Origin: Steromphala cineraria
Taxonomy: Eukaryota; Mollusca; Gastropoda; Trochida; Trochidae
NCBI GenBank assembly: GCA_916613615.1
Contig: OU744730.1
Coordinates: 5,611,582-5,675,581 of the forward strand
Direction of reading: 5' to 3'
DNA: 64,000 nt
Below the pieces are notes generated by a model. It worked only from the letters and a program-made list of their open reading frames with translations, made no database searches and was not told the origin of the DNA. A program made the translations under genes and the position numbers. This document shows positions 11,130-24,339 of this stretch, piece by piece (position 1 is the first letter of the stretch; every line of letters begins with the position of its first letter).

Positions 11130-12500
11130 GCAATTATAGTATCTGTATTCAAGTAAATATTATCCAATACATGAACAAAATATGAATATTTGCTAAACTA
11201 TTATTTGGTTGCAGATGTTATAGAGACAGCAACTAAACGCGATATTGCTCGAGTAATGATACAAAGATATATAACTCGTCATTCATTTTTCTGAAACCTG
11301 ATTCCATTCACAGATTCTTAAAATACGTTTTAGGTGAATTTATAATCAATTCCAAACGGTTATAAAGGAATCTAAGTTCTTTAAAATTGCAAGACTCCTG
11401 ACATAAGGGGGATTGGGGCCGTCTAAAGTATAATGCAATAGAAATATCTCTTTCGTGCGGAATGTAATCATGATTATAAAAGTCAAATTTATTGCGTATG
11501 GAGTAAGGACCTATAAATTGAAAAAATCTGTAAATGAATCATCTAGAAAAATTGATTCATTTATCACTTAAACAATTACATCAGAAGCCTTTAACCATAG
11601 CCGTTACAAAACCCTACTTATCCATCTAGAAAAAAAACCCAATTTTTTATTCACACTTGTTTGCTTTAAGAGAAAAAATATTACTTAATGATTCATTCAT
11701 TCAGACATAATTCTCTTATATTTTTGTAAAAGTACTCCTTTGCATGAAATACCTTCCATTCCATTGCTCCATTATTCTTCTGAATTACAATAAATAATTA
11801 TTATTTTGTTCGTTTTGTTATATCTATGTATTGATTTTCTTGTGAGTTGATGCGCAAACCCAGCATTCATGGTATTCGTATACGTGTTAGTTAGTTAGTT
11901 AGTTAGTTAGTAAATGGGGCTGATGTAAATTATCTCGCCTTTTGCTAAAAATACCTCTAAATAAGCTATGTTTATATATTTCATTGTCTCTCATTAATCA
12001 TTCATAAGGTTGTCAGTTTTTGAAATATGTATTCAAAAACTGTTTTGCACATCGGATTTATGTTTACATAATATGTGAATAAGAGAGACTAGCTTATATT
12101 TGAATAGACTGTTTCCGTTTTTACAACAAAGAGACATAACTGGCTTCATGCGTTGCATTAGCAGTTGCAATCCTTTCAGTTAGAGAAAAAACACTATTAT
12201 TAAAATGCATTCAAATTTCTGACAGGACGTGAGAGACTCAACAGCGTTATTGCAAATGTTATTGAATTCATGTATGTAATAAATGATGATGTTTCTTATT
12301 TCATGATGAACTATATCTTTTATGCTATCTAAATTCAATTTATTTAGAAACATAATTCATAAAGTCTCAAGTCTGAGAAAAAAAAGAGCTGAATTTGATT
12401 GTGTGTTTAGAATTCTGTGCCTAAATAACATAATGTTATTGTTTAACTTTTTGCTACCAATTGAAACCTTTATATTAACGAGGGGGTAATATGTAGATCT
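11130..12500. other. non-coding stretch with a (TTAG)6 microsatellite
   Basis: TTAG repeats occupy 11887-11910. I see no other structured sequence or gene. Confidence 0.5.
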
Positions 12501-13745
12501 TTCACAATGACAACAGGATATTGACAACCTGTGTAAAAAAATTGTTATGCATTTAATGTTCAAGAGGAGTAATATTTTCTTTAACAAAATGTCATTTTCC
12601 GGTTGTTGTTAGAAATATCCTTTTATGATTGAATGAAACCATAAACTAGCCGGATATTATAACCTTCAACAACAGCCCCCCCAAAACTCTAATCATTTTG
12701 CTTTCTAATATTCGAACGTGTAAAACATTTTTCATTGACATTTCAGTGACAAATATCAGTTGTTGTTAAAAAGTGAACTTTCACGAAACGCAACGCTATC
12801 ACCTTTCCTACATTTAATTTTTGATTTAATGTAATTTTTTGACAGTGAGTTACAAACCTGTTAATCATACTATGCCATTCTACTAATTATGTGTATAGCG
12901 CCAATATCCAGCTCAGTGAGCGCTGCTAAAAGGCGCTTTGGTTTTCCCTCGATCATTGGATATCAGTCTTCATGACACACCTTTTACCATCTGAACTCTT
13001 GGGGGAGCATACAACACGTGCAGTCATGAGACGCACAGCGGTTATATCACTCTCAATCCTGACGAGGTTCCCATGAACATCATTTATGTTTTGAAAGATA
13101 CCAGTCGTTGTAAAAAACAGGGAATTTTCACAGACAAAATCGTTGAGATGAAACCCTGTAAGACCTGCTTATAAAGTGTGATATAACTCACATAATTCGA
13201 ATAAAGCTTGTTAAATGTCTCCTTTTGCTTTTGAACTTGAAGAATTTAAGAACAAACAGCGTAGGCGTTTTATTTTTATGTTTCTGTACGAAAACAGGAT
13301 ATTGACGACTTAGATGACAGCTTGTGTAAACAAATGTTGAGAAATTGATATTCAAAAGTATAAAGTTTCCTTTAAGAAATTTAATTATCCGTTATAGCTT
13401 TGTATGATTAAATGAAACCAGAAAGCTGGCGACAATTATGACAATAAAAATGTTATTCAGCATAAAAATGAAATTTAATCATTGTGATATCAGGAATCCC
13501 AAAAGTACATAATTTGTATTTCTCCTGGACGTTGGATTAAAGATTGTAAGTTATCTTCCTCTGGGTTTCCTTGCCAATATTATCACTATGACACAGTCGT
13601 ATTTTGGAAACAAATTAAATTGTTTTTTGTCCAATCATTACATTAGAACAAGGAAAACTGTCAAACTAAGATAATTTAAGTATATTCATGCTTATTTGAA
13701 TTGTTTCTCGAGACAACATCAGAACTAAGCTAGTATGCCTGTCAT

Positions 13746-14099
13746 TTAAAGGGACAGTAGCACGTTGATAATTTTATATTTTAAATTTGTCACTGATAAT
13801 TGTAAGTTAATGCTAAATGTATTATCTTGACAGTAGCAAAAATCTCATTACACATACCAATTATCCATAGTCAGAGGACAAAGAGTGAAGATAAAGTCCA
13901 TTGGTGGCCATTTTGAGTGAACACCTTTTATTTATTTTGTGTAAGAAAAATGAATCGAATGGCTAAACTTTACGTTATGTATTCCAATGATTACTGCTCC
14001 ATTTAGTTTAAATACATTGTCTTTTAATTAGCACCATTAATTTTCATTTTCTTGACATCACCTTATTTTCCCTACTTAAAACGTGCTACTGCCCTTTAA
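13746..14099 (+). mobile_element. TTAA-flanked MITE, copy 1
   Basis: Ends AAAGGG(G)CAGTAGCACGT and ACGTGCTACTGCCCTTT are inverted repeats and are flanked by TTAA at 13746 and 14096. TTAA duplication and length fit a piggyBac-type non-autonomous element. Other copies are at 19709, 41338, 49456 and 56350. No coding capacity. Confidence 0.85.
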
Positions 14100-16285
14100 A
14101 TAAAAACATGAATTCAGCATCATAAAACATAAAATATAAATTTGAAATTAATCTATGCCCCTTTAAGGTTTCGTGTTATGACGTACCTCAACAGGTTGAA
14201 ACGTCTTGTTGATGTAAATCTTACAATGACATTGTGCAACATACGGTAAGCATTTGCAAAATACATAAATAAGTGTTATACGGTTGTTAGATATGGGATT
14301 ATATCATTCTTATTATCGTGCTTAAATCTAAAAAGCAATAACACTGAGTAGAAAAGAGGTTACAATTTATCACTGAATAAAGATTTATAAGATTCTTATC
14401 ATTCATATTAATATTAATTTTATTCAAAGGCATTTTGATGGGAGTTACTATTTACACATGAGAAAACACACTTACTGTGGGTTTTAAAGTCAAAGGTAGC
14501 CGAACTATTACCTAAACATGGCTATATTGAGAGATCGTTAGATTAAGTGTCATTAGACTTTTTTAACCTACATTTCAGAATTACCAAGCTATATTTTATT
14601 TATCAACAGTATTTTCTAATTTTAAGTTAATGTTTATTTAACCAAACAGAAAAGTAATTGATGTAAATATCTCCTCACTTTTAGATTCATGTATTTTGAT
14701 ATTATCAACGACGAAAAATAATAAACTGTGTTATATGCAGGAAAACATAGCAATGAAATAATCATCATGATAAAAAACACTTATTTAAGTCAAAATCTCG
14801 AACAGTTTTTAAATTTGAAAATAATTGCTCGTCACGTACCTTAATCAACGTTTACGTTAAGTATCCATTTGTCATTCAATGAACTAAGCCCACGTTAGAG
14901 AATTCAAGTATTAACTTTTATGATTCTTATTATAAAGTTATCAATAATACACTGTACAAACACATACATTTGTTAAAACCTTTTGATCCATAAAATTAAA
15001 TTAAAATATAATTTTTTTAAAAACTGTTCAACTTCTGCAATGATACAACATACGACAATCGTCTACATGATCAGTCAAACTACAGGTTGTTACAAACAGG
15101 CAGGTGTGTTTAGAATGGTAGACTCGATAATTACAGCCTTTAGCATTAGACAATTGTAATTGACACACGTATATTTATTCAGACTTGGAGCTTTCAAGTG
15201 ACTAGAGCTAATTGACAGCGGGATCAAGAGTCAGGAAAGATCTGCGATTTTTGATAGATACTTATTGACCAACCGGACATTTTTAATTATTGATGATGAG
15301 TTAATGGTGTATTGAAAAAATATGATTTTTAAAACAAATATACATATTGCTAATGGGAGCATACGTAGACATACTTTGACAAATTTGCATAATTTACACT
15401 TTAGTGGTTTATGCTTATAGGTCATCAGTGATATAACTTATCTAAATATGGGTAATTACAAAAAAACAGCTTTGATGAAATAAATATCTCACATTGCTAA
15501 TTAACGTACAAAATATTATGGGATAAGACTCTTCGTCGTTTTACAGATTGTTCAAAAATTTTCTTCACTAATGTTAGCAAAATTGGATTTAAGTAAGCCA
15601 TATACACAAATTTAATGGAAATTGGACTTAATAACATCAATTTGTGGGGACAGCTTAATGATATCATAACAGTGTCCTAAAGAAGATTTGATTTACATTT
15701 GTTCCAGTGTTAATAACACTGGTTAATCAATATATACATACATATAGTATAAACTTTAGTTTAACCAAGTAACATTTGAACCGTTTTGATATCATGAAAT
15801 ACATGTATTTATACAGGTCCGAAACACGACACATGACTTTGATGTTGAAAAAACCCATCATCAAGATGATTTATAGATGATAAAGGCAACAGTTTGTAAA
15901 GTACTTTACCCCAGCGTCTTTAACAAAGTAATTATTAAACAGATAATTCGTTTCTAATACAAAACCGTAACTCAAAAAAATTGTTTGGTTTTTGAAAAAT
16001 ACATAAAGCAATTCATCTTATTAATGATTTTCACTGAAATATGGAGTAAAGATTATTTTTATACCTTCAAAAGTTGTCCCCCATTCGTAAACATAGCTGG
16101 ACGTTGTGCTAGCACCTAACCAATGACGATATAATGTATAATCACGGGTCACAGTTTAATTATACCATATCGTGACAGTAGCCTGATAGAAAGTTACAGA
16201 TAGACAGATAACACCCCAAGTATTTATTTGCTGATCCTATTATAAATTGTTTTATCTTCGTGACTGTTTTTGTGTTAGGTTTTTC
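14100..16285. other. AT-rich non-coding stretch
   Basis: No gene or repeat family is recognised. A 19-base perfect palindrome, CCAGTGTTAATAACACTGG, sits at 15705-15723. Open frames are short. Confidence 0.4.
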
Positions 16286-16334
16286 TGGGCCTGTAGTGTA
16301 GAATTATCGGAACGAAAGCGCCGGGTAATCGAGG

Positions 16335-16351
16335 ATGGCTACGAGTAAAAT
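16335..16351 (+). CDS. candidate first coding exon (MATSK...) with splice donor
   Basis: A CpG-containing patch in AT-rich DNA holds GAGGATGGCTACGAGTAAAAT followed at once by GTAAGC. This would encode Met-Ala-Thr-Ser-Lys and splice in phase 2 at 16352. An ATG with G at +4 and a good donor are what a short 5' exon looks like. No downstream exon was identified, so this is a weak candidate. Confidence 0.15.
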
Positions 16352-16919
16352 GTAAGCACTATACTGATAGTAATGATTGCGACTGGAAACAATAATTGTT
16401 TTTGTTTATGGGATGAAGACGAAAAAGTTGCCCCTATGAATCAGCCCTTGTTTACCAGACCAATAGGGGTCATGTATCACTTTAATCATTGAATCAATAC
16501 ATCTTTGACACGACTGGTCGGTTTTCTCTTTATGCTGTCTCACTATATCACATATACATGTCTCGCCCCTTTCCTGCTTTAAAGAAATATGTTAATCATA
16601 TTTAATAATAAGTAATACTGTCGTTGCTTTTAACGTTTTATGTTCTTTTAGAAAAGGGAATTGGCTGATCAATGGATTTGGACACGAAATGCACTGGATA
16701 AAGTAACACGAATATACGTGTCTGTCTACTGATATGGACTTCAATACAATGATTACTGAGTAAATGATTTGAAGGTACCATGAAAACTGTAACAATCAGG
16801 TAATCATGATATTGTAAAAGAATAGCTTGTTCTGTTTTATTGCAGATTAAATTTAAATGAACACATGGAGTATTTAAGATTTCGTTTTCTACCTTCTCTC
16901 CGAGCAGAGATATGTGACG

Positions 16920-17130
16920 TAAAAGAATGTCACCTCTGTTTGAATAAGCTGAGTTTGTTGGCTAGATTGGGAGATGTCTGATTGGATGCACTCAAATTTA
17001 GTTGTGCAATCAGGGACGCTGTAAAAAAATCTTTTCGAAACCTGAACCATGGCAAATGCCCCTGTGACAAGAGCTACCCTTTCAATGCAAGCAGTGTTCC
17101 TATAACCTTATTTTTCAAATGGTAGTGAAA
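16920..17130 (+). mobile_element. decayed internal segment of the ACAGAGGCAG MITE
   Basis: GGGAGATGTCTGATTGGATGCACTCAAA, GCAATCAGGGACGCTGT and CATGGCAAA-GC occur in the same order as in the full copy at 32342-32694. The terminal arms are not recognisable. Confidence 0.55.
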
Positions 17131-17134
17131 CTAT

Positions 17135-18930
17135 TTGCCGTTAGAGGAAACTGTCGATATCAAATAATTGTTCTTATTCCATCACAGGTTTTGCATCACC
17201 ATTTTATGAATTCATCTTCCTCTTTTGGGAGAATTTTTCGCAAGAAACGTTTGAATTGTAATGTCAAGACTGAAAGTGGGTAATATATGCTCTCAATACA
17301 CATCGTCGAGCACGAATGCCCTTGAGTTTTAAAAAAAAAACATTCAGTGATCCAATCAATCAATAATTTAATCGACGTTTTTAGTCCCTTGTATTAAACT
17401 ATTGGAAAACAATTCATTTTGTCAAAACTTTCTTTCAGGATGACTTGCGTGAAAATTTGGAGATGACATAATTTTGATATACAATAAAATGCTCTGTTAT
17501 TTTATCTAACATTATATCGATATTATGTTAAACAGATTATCAAAACCGAAACCAAAATGATTCAGAGTTAAAATTCCTAAATTTGTAATCATCAAATATG
17601 CATATATGAATAGTGATAGGTCATGCTGAACGTAAAAAAAGAACATGTTCTATTTTCTCAAGATACCATTTGATGACAGTCGAGTAAACTTGTGAATTAT
17701 ATAATTTATGTTTCCAACACATTTGATGATAATGTGTTGCACAACATGTCGTTTTGTAAAATGATTCGAAACATTTGTGTAGATGTTTTCATCGGAACTT
17801 CTTTTTAATATTTCTGAATCAAATTACAGTCAATGATGTTAATATTGAATAAATTGCTTTTGAATTGTTTTAAAATGGTGCAATTATGTTTGAGAAATGC
17901 AAGCCAGCACTTTTCTTCTCTATTTCAGTTTCTAATCAAACTTTTCAAACTAATCCTACTTCTATGTGTCACCGGATATTGGTTTGCAATGTCATGTAAG
18001 AAAGGACGAATCATTGCAATGTGTGTAATTTACGTGACAATTTAGCAAGCTTTTATTCTTTAACAATCTAAGATATTTTTCATTTAAGGTAATATATTGA
18101 ACATCATCGAAAATGCACCAGTAGAAAAACAGAGAATTGTAATGGTTCTTTTTTAAAATGAATGGACTAGAATGTCTAACACAACGTAAAAAACATCTCA
18201 AACCACACATTAATTAACAGTAAATTGATCCAGATATGGTCGCTATGATGGACATACCACATTAACATAAAACGGTTCATTATGATGATGTCTGTCGGTG
18301 CTTTGAAGGAAACCCCTTTACTTGTCCTAAAAACTCTAAGAATGAAACATCTACGTTACACAAAGATTGTCAACTGAGAAACGTGAACACATCATGGGAA
18401 TGTTTCAAGGTACGTCAAGCAGAGTTTTTGCAATGCAATTTTGATGTCACTATTTTGTAATCATCAGCCTGCCGGTCAGATCCAAGCAAATGAAAATAAC
18501 TCTGGATTGTCAATGTCCCGGCCAGCGATGTATCACTATGTTACAGCGGAACAATGCCATGACTTCAGTATCTGCACAAGGTAGAGGAGATATTTCCTCT
18601 CATTCACAGTCTGAAGGCCCCCCTATTACCCGCATGTTCTGACGCAAGCTCATCTAGCCAATCGCAAGGGGCGCAGTAAAAGCTTTGATATCATGCAGGG
18701 GCAGGTAACTCCAGTGTACCAGTCGTTATACACAACCGCCGCTAAACGGTATTTAAAAACGAGGATGTGATTGGATAGCTCATGACTGGGTTTGTCTGCG
18801 CTAAACTGGTCATAGAAACATGCTTTTGAGGTGGGTGCATTCAGACCGAGACGGAGAGGATGTTCTGGCAGGTTCGAGATAGAGACAATATTTTTGGTAT
18901 TTTATTCCTCGGAGTACGGTAGATTTTAAT
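17135..18930. other. non-coding stretch, possible remnant 3' of a Tc1 copy
   Basis: Mostly structureless AT-rich sequence. The part from ~18450 to 18930 is GC-richer and may be further decayed transposon adjoining the Tc1 fragment that follows. Confidence 0.35.
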
Positions 18931-18934
18931 CAGA

Positions 18935-19250
18935 CTGAGAAGGGTTCTGACCTGCACGTGTCCCAAACATGTTCAATTGGGTTTTAGGTCGGAGATCACC
19001 CTTGCCAAATATCTATACAAACAATGATTATCTGTTCCAGAAACTGTTCAAGCACCCTTTCTCGATGTGGATGGGCGTTTTCATTCATCAAAATTAATTC
19101 TGAAACTTAGGCCTCAGCACGCCCAAAAGTCGATATCAATAATGCATCCCTGTCACCTACCTCTGAGTGTGTATCCCTCTCGGTAACATACATATTTCAA
19201 ATCTACACAGACTATGACTGAACCACCACTGTAACGACCATGGTATTATT
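18935..19250 (-). pseudogene. decayed Tc1-type transposase fragment
   Basis: On the minus strand, broken frames spell GGSVIVC near 19230, then NENAHPHREGVLEQFLEQ near 19060-19110, then NPIEHVWDTCRSEP-like words near 18950-18990. This is the order of the GGSVMVW, second-Asp (xDNAxPH) and SPDLNPIEHxWD blocks of Tc1 transposases. Frameshifts and stops separate them. It is a different lineage from the intact copy at 22982-24004. Terminal repeats were not found. Confidence 0.7.
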
Positions 19251-19617
19251 AAACTTTTATAGTTCTATTTTTCATTTTGTACTCCTGCCACAAACCTTCC
19301 CGAACGGTAAATGGGATACAAACACATGGTCTCCTTGAGTTAAGGCAAGCAGTAAGAGACAGATAGAGAGTTTTTATTATTTCCTCCAGCGGTAGCCAAA
19401 AATTTCATATAAACATCACATTGCATCAAAGATTACAACAGAAATATATTTACATGATTATGTATAACACTTCTAAACATTCAATATTTGATGTATTAAT
19501 CATCGTAATTACAGACAAAGGGAAATTTGTTAGCTATAAGTCTATGTCAACGTACTTTGCCACCTTCAACTACAACATTTACCCTTTCCCAAAATAGATC
19601 TTATCCTTATTTCATCT

Positions 19618-20180
19618 AAGTAGATCGTTTTCCATACCAACAGTCAGATTAATGGTGCTTACAAACAATGTTATGACTTTGGACTTGTAGTAGATGTCAA
19701 TGACACCCTTAAAGGGGCAGTAGCACGTTTTTTGATAATTCTATATTTTAAAATTTTCGCTGATAATTGTAAGTTAATGTTAAATGTATTATTTTGACAG
19801 TGTCAAAAATGTCATAACACAAGTCAATCATCCATAGTTGAAGGACAAAGTATGAAGATTCACATAAAATACATAGGCCGCCATTTTTGTGTGAACACCT
19901 TTAATTCATTTTCTGTAAGAAAAAGGAATCGCATGGCTGAACTTTACGTTAAATATTTGAATTATTACTGCTCCATTTAGTTTAAATACATTGTCTTTCA
20001 ATTGGAACCATTAATTTTCATTTTCGTGACATCACCTTATATTCCCCCTTAAAACGTGCTACTGCCCCTTTAAGCCTCAGACAAGTGTTAATGAGACAGC
20101 AAACTCTACTTTGGCTTCAGGCGTTCCAGGCAAGGATGTAATTATGCTAATTAACAGTGGAGTAATTCAAGTATTGATAT
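19618..20180 (+). repeat. dispersed repeat interrupted by a TTAA MITE
   Basis: The flanks (TAGATCG-TTTCCATACCAACAGTCA on the left; CTCAGACAAGTGTTAATGA and GATGTAATTATGCTAATTAA on the right) match 52545-52740, where they are contiguous, and in part 50719-50835. The MITE at 19709-20073 sits between them, so it inserted after this repeat was in place. Confidence 0.7.
19709..20073 (+). mobile_element. TTAA-flanked MITE, copy 2
   Basis: Inverted ends AAGGGGCAGTAGCACGTTTT and its complement, with TTAA at 19709-19712 and 20070-20073. Its internal sequence (GACAGTGTCAAAAATGTC, GGCCGCCATTTTTGTGTG) aligns with the other copies. Confidence 0.9.
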
Positions 20181-20184
20181 ATCA

Positions 20185-22690
20185 GATACTAATTGATATG
20201 TGGTTTATGACTGTATTTGAAAGAAGAAAAGAAGTTATAGAGTATCTTTAATTACTGTTTGGAAATATTATCAAGGATGTTGTTAAAGTTGAAAAAAATT
20301 ATTGCATGTAAAAATAATATTTTACCTTCATTTCATGCCAAATGGAAAACCTTTATCAATGTGTTATGATTACATATATTGTACCCATGTAGCCAATATT
20401 GTAAGGCCGCTTCATCATATAACACTGTAATACATGACTTGAATCAAATGAATACCTGCTGATTTGAATTGAATTAAAAATATTTGAAAAAAATCTTTAA
20501 TAACTGTATTAATTTTCTATTTTTTTGAGTTATTAACTTGTTGTCTGGTTATTAATTACATAATGAAACTAGATTTAATACTGTGGATCCCAGAAAGGTG
20601 TATATAAATTTGCCTGTTATATCTTTCAATTTCATATTCCATATATATTTCAACTCACGACCGATATCAATCACTTCATTTCCGTTTATTGACACAGACT
20701 AATTTTTTTGTAGATATACAAAGTAATAGTGATTGATTATATTTGATTTTATGAAATGTTGGAAATATTCATTGATGTATTATATGCAATGAAACGAATA
20801 AACGTTTAATATAGTTAAAAAACAACATAACTATATCTATATAAGAATGTATGTGTCTCTTTATTTAGGGATTTATAGGGAGCACAAAATCGAAAACATA
20901 AAAATATAATATTACTTATTTAATGTTATAGTTAGACTTACATTTCAATAAATGCAATGAATGTATACCTAAGGTGATTCTTTCTAATGACAAAAAAGAG
21001 TAAGAACAGAATTTTTTTAAATGTACAATATACTGTATGATTAAATACTGTTTTGCGCACAAATAAAAATGTAATGGAATATCAATGAAACTTTAAATTC
21101 TTTAAGCATCTATTCCTTAATTGATATCATATCACATCAATGTACCCTGCATTGTCCATCTGTCAATAAAATCAAATGCAATTTTCGTTAGATCAAGTCA
21201 ATCTTGGAAGACCAGAGCATGAAATGTAAAAAGCGAAAATATTAAGATCACACCATCCACGTTTTAACTTACTTTAACCTCGGTTATCCAGGGATTAATG
21301 TTAGAGTACAAGTGAAGTGTATTGGAGCACTAACCATGGGTGACCAAGTCAAACACTCAACTTACATTATGTCAATTGCGGGCGATTTAATCTAGGATGA
21401 GTCTCTATCAACCGTTGAATAATGTATTTGTTTGAACAAAATGAAAACCTGTGAAAATGTAATGCACATTCCATCGACTGAAGTGAATTCAAATGATTAT
21501 CGGTTAATTTATTTCCAATGTTATCTCCAACACGTCTTATTAACGAATTATTTTATTCATATGAAGCATTTAGACAAAATTCCACTTTACATTGTGACGT
21601 CATGTTATAAACCATGCTTTGACGTCAATGTTTGCCAATGATGTAGCATTCTGTAAGACCTGCACCTATGCTTCGGAGAAGATTTTGATAATTTTATTTA
21701 ATTTCACGACTACAGTTATGAACTATGATAACAGAATATTATATTCGTGTTCATGACATACTTTGTTAACAACCCTCGTGTTTAAATATAAGTATATGCC
21801 TCGGTTCCGCTCGGGAACTACTAATATTTAGGCATTATGTTGTGAAGACACTATGTCATTGACACTCTAAATCTCATTTGACACCCTTTTGAAGACTTTG
21901 AATGATTACAATTAAAATTATATCATTGTACCTTATCAGTTTTTCTTACTCATAACGGCGAATATTGTTCTTTACTTTCTTTCAAGTATTTAAATATGAA
22001 AATATGACACTTTTACTCGATCGGTTGTCAATTTCATCCATATATATTCATTTTACTTCAATTTATGTAACTTCACGACATCAAGGTGATGTAGCAATGA
22101 AGTATCATTGATTTGTTATAGCTGTTTTTGCAATGTGCAATCAAATCCATCGATATTTCATGAAATTCAATTATTAATATCCGTTTCACTTCTAAGAAAA
22201 AAAAGAATGGTTCATTATTATTTTCCTAAAAAAACAAAGTGACATAAGTGATATTTACCCAAATTACTCTTTCTTTGGAGTGATTCTTTGCCTTTAGTCT
22301 TGCATTATTGAAGCAGTTTCTTTTTTTCAGAAACTCATCAGTAAACTCTTATGCTTGACCAATCAAAAAACATTAAAGCAGTGCACTTAGTTCAAATCTT
22401 CTGGAAGCGTTTTCAGTGATAGGTTTTTTTCAATGAGATAGTACGGCAAGTGTAGCCTCTGGCATCAATATGATGTTGCCTCATTAAAACAAGTTCAAAT
22501 GTCAATCTTTGACAGGCAGGAAACATGATTTTATGAGAATGTGTCAGTTGATACTCGAAATGTTTGCCCTTCAGGAGTCAGTATCACAGTTGTTTGTCAG
22601 TTGTAAAAATACATTTGAAACATGTAACGATAATTCAAAATATTACATTGTATATGGTTATATACAAGTTTACGTAAATACACATTACAA
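20185..22690. other. AT-rich non-coding stretch
   Basis: No gene is recognised. Two full CRE palindromes, TGACGTCA, lie at 21595-21602 and 21620-21627. There are no repeat-family members here that I can identify. Confidence 0.4.
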
Positions 22691-22695
22691 ACATA

Positions 22696-24335
22696 CACTC
22701 ATGGCAAAAATTGTTGTCACCCCCTAATATTTAATTAAATTGGAGTTTATATCACATTGTATGCATGGCAATGTTGGTTTTCCATGGAAATGTCATTACA
22801 GGCATGAAGTTACATTAACTCACACTTTACAATGAACAGTGTCAGCGGTTTCATGTAGACCACGTGCATTTCATTGAAATGATGGAAATTTGTCTCCTTA
22901 GGTTTGTCATTTCCATCGATTACTATAGACCTCTTTCATAAGATACAGCTTCACGACTATAGTTTCTGAAAAGCATAGACCATGCCTGGTCCCACTCCAC
23001 CAGGAATCAGACATGAAATCATTGGCATGAGTCGTGGTGGCGCTTCGAATCGTGTCATTGCTGCAGCATGTAACGTCAGTGTTAGAACTGTTCAAAGGAT
23101 TAAAAGACTGCACGCCATACAGGGAAATGTTGTTCCGAATAAGTCTTCAGGCCGTCCCAAGAAAACTACGGTTCGTCAGGATAGAATTCTTCTTCGTTTG
23201 ACCCGACGTCATAGACGTCTTTCGTCTTTGACTCTTGCACAGAGATGGGGGGCTCATATTAATACGCCCATTTGCCGGAGAACTGTAGTGAACAGGTTGC
23301 TCCAGCATGGATATAAGGCAAGAAGACCTGCCATCAAACCATTCTGGACACTGGCCAACCGCAGGGCACGGCTTGCTTGGGCGCAGCAGCACCGCAGAAT
23401 CCAACTTGGACATTGGCGTCACGTCATATTTACTGACGAGTCTCGTTTCCTACTGCATAAGGTGGACAGGAGAATGAGAGTGCGACGTTTACGTGGGGAA
23501 AGGCTCAATGACGACTGTCTGCAGCATCAGGTTGCCCACGGTGGCGGTTCTGTACACGTATGGGCAGGAATACACCATAACGGTAAAACGGATCTTGTCG
23601 TCCTTCAAGGAAACGTCAACCAGAGGTCGTACAGACGTCTTCTTGAAACCGTTTGCCTCCCACATGCAAGAAGAGTGTATGGCAACAACTTCCTGTTGCA
23701 GGACGATAATGCACCAGCCCATCGTGCACGTACAGTGAACGCTTTCATTCAGGCACAAGGAGTAACAAGATTGCCCTGGCCTTCAAAAAGTCCGGATATG
23801 AATCCGATAGAACATGCTTGGGATCAGCTTGACCGTGCACTTAGAAGACTGGACCCTGCTCCTGCAAATTTACAGCAATTGCGGGCTGCTCTTGTGAATG
23901 AATGGAACAATTTGGCTGTTGCAAACATCAACACACTGATAGACAGTATGCCTGCCCGAATTATCGCCCTTGAAAATTCCAGAGGCGGTGCTACCCGATA
24001 TTAGGCTTGTAAATATACTCTTACATGACTGCAGAATGAAATAAAACCGACAATTGAACTTGAAAATGTAATTTGTTTTATTGATACCCATCCAATTGAT
24101 ACTATATGGATACTGTAAAAAATTGCCCTTTTCACAGGGACCATACATATCCTAGTAGAATTTCTTAAATTGGCCAGCACAAGACCAAAATACAAGCTGG
24201 TATGTTTTACGAATGTTTTTCCCAATCACACAAATCATTCTGACAGTTATTGCATGTTTGATGATTTGTCAACACTCAGTTAAACTTGACGTAGCGTTCT
24301 CAGTCTGGGGGTGACAACCATTTTTGCCATGAGTG
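22696..24335 (+). mobile_element. complete Tc1-type transposon (1640 bp)
   Basis: The ends start CACTCATGGCAAAAAT and are inverted copies matching at 28 of 29 positions. TA is duplicated at 22694-22695 and 24336-24337. A single uninterrupted transposase gene fills the middle and is followed by AATAAA at 24040. Near-identical ends, an intact frame and a clean target duplication point to a young, possibly active insertion. Confidence 0.95.
22982..24004 (+). CDS. Tc1-family DD34E transposase
   Basis: Encodes a 340-residue DNA transposase that would cut and join its own terminal repeats at TA sites in the nucleus. The N-terminal ~110 residues form paired helix-turn-helix DNA-binding domains (ASNRVIAAACNVSVRTVQRI at 21-40), with a GRPK AT-hook-like linker at 57-60. 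The catalytic triad is Asp152 (FTDESRF), Asp242 (LQDDNAPAH) and Glu277 (SPDMNPIEHAW). There are 34 residues between the last two, the DD34E signature. A GGGSVHVW block lies at 187-194. The length is normal for the family, the ATG at 22982 gives a full N-terminus, and there are no stops or frameshifts. It lies alone inside matched inverted repeats. Activity is inferred, not shown. Confidence 0.96.
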   Translation: MPGPTPPGIRHEIIGMSRGGASNRVIAAACNVSVRTVQRIKRLHAIQGNVVPNKSSGRPKKTTVRQDRILLRLTRRHRRLSSLTLAQRWGAHINTPICRRTVVNRLLQHGYKARRPAIKPFWTLANRRARLAWAQQHRRIQLGHWRHVIFTDESRFLLHKVDRRMRVRRLRGERLNDDCLQHQVAHGGGSVHVWAGIHHNGKTDLVVLQGNVNQRSYRRLLETVCLPHARRVYGNNFLLQDDNAPAHRARTVNAFIQAQGVTRLPWPSKSPDMNPIEHAWDQLDRALRRLDPAPANLQQLRAALVNEWNNLAVANINTLIDSMPARIIALENSRGGATRY

Positions 24336-24339
24336 TATA

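Larger units (their letters stand above)
10480..13445 (+). repeat. diverged direct repeats of an unnamed block
   Basis: Related blocks occur near 10500-10710, 12510-12740 and 13090-13445. They share words such as CAGGATATTGAC, GCTTGTGTA, AATCATTTTGCTTTC and ATGAAACCA. A smaller local duplication is AAAATCTCTGCAAACAA at ~11027 and ~11088 (period ~61). The sequence between 12900 and 13080 is more GC-rich and looks like a separate repeat fragment. No coding content was recognised. Confidence 0.45.
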
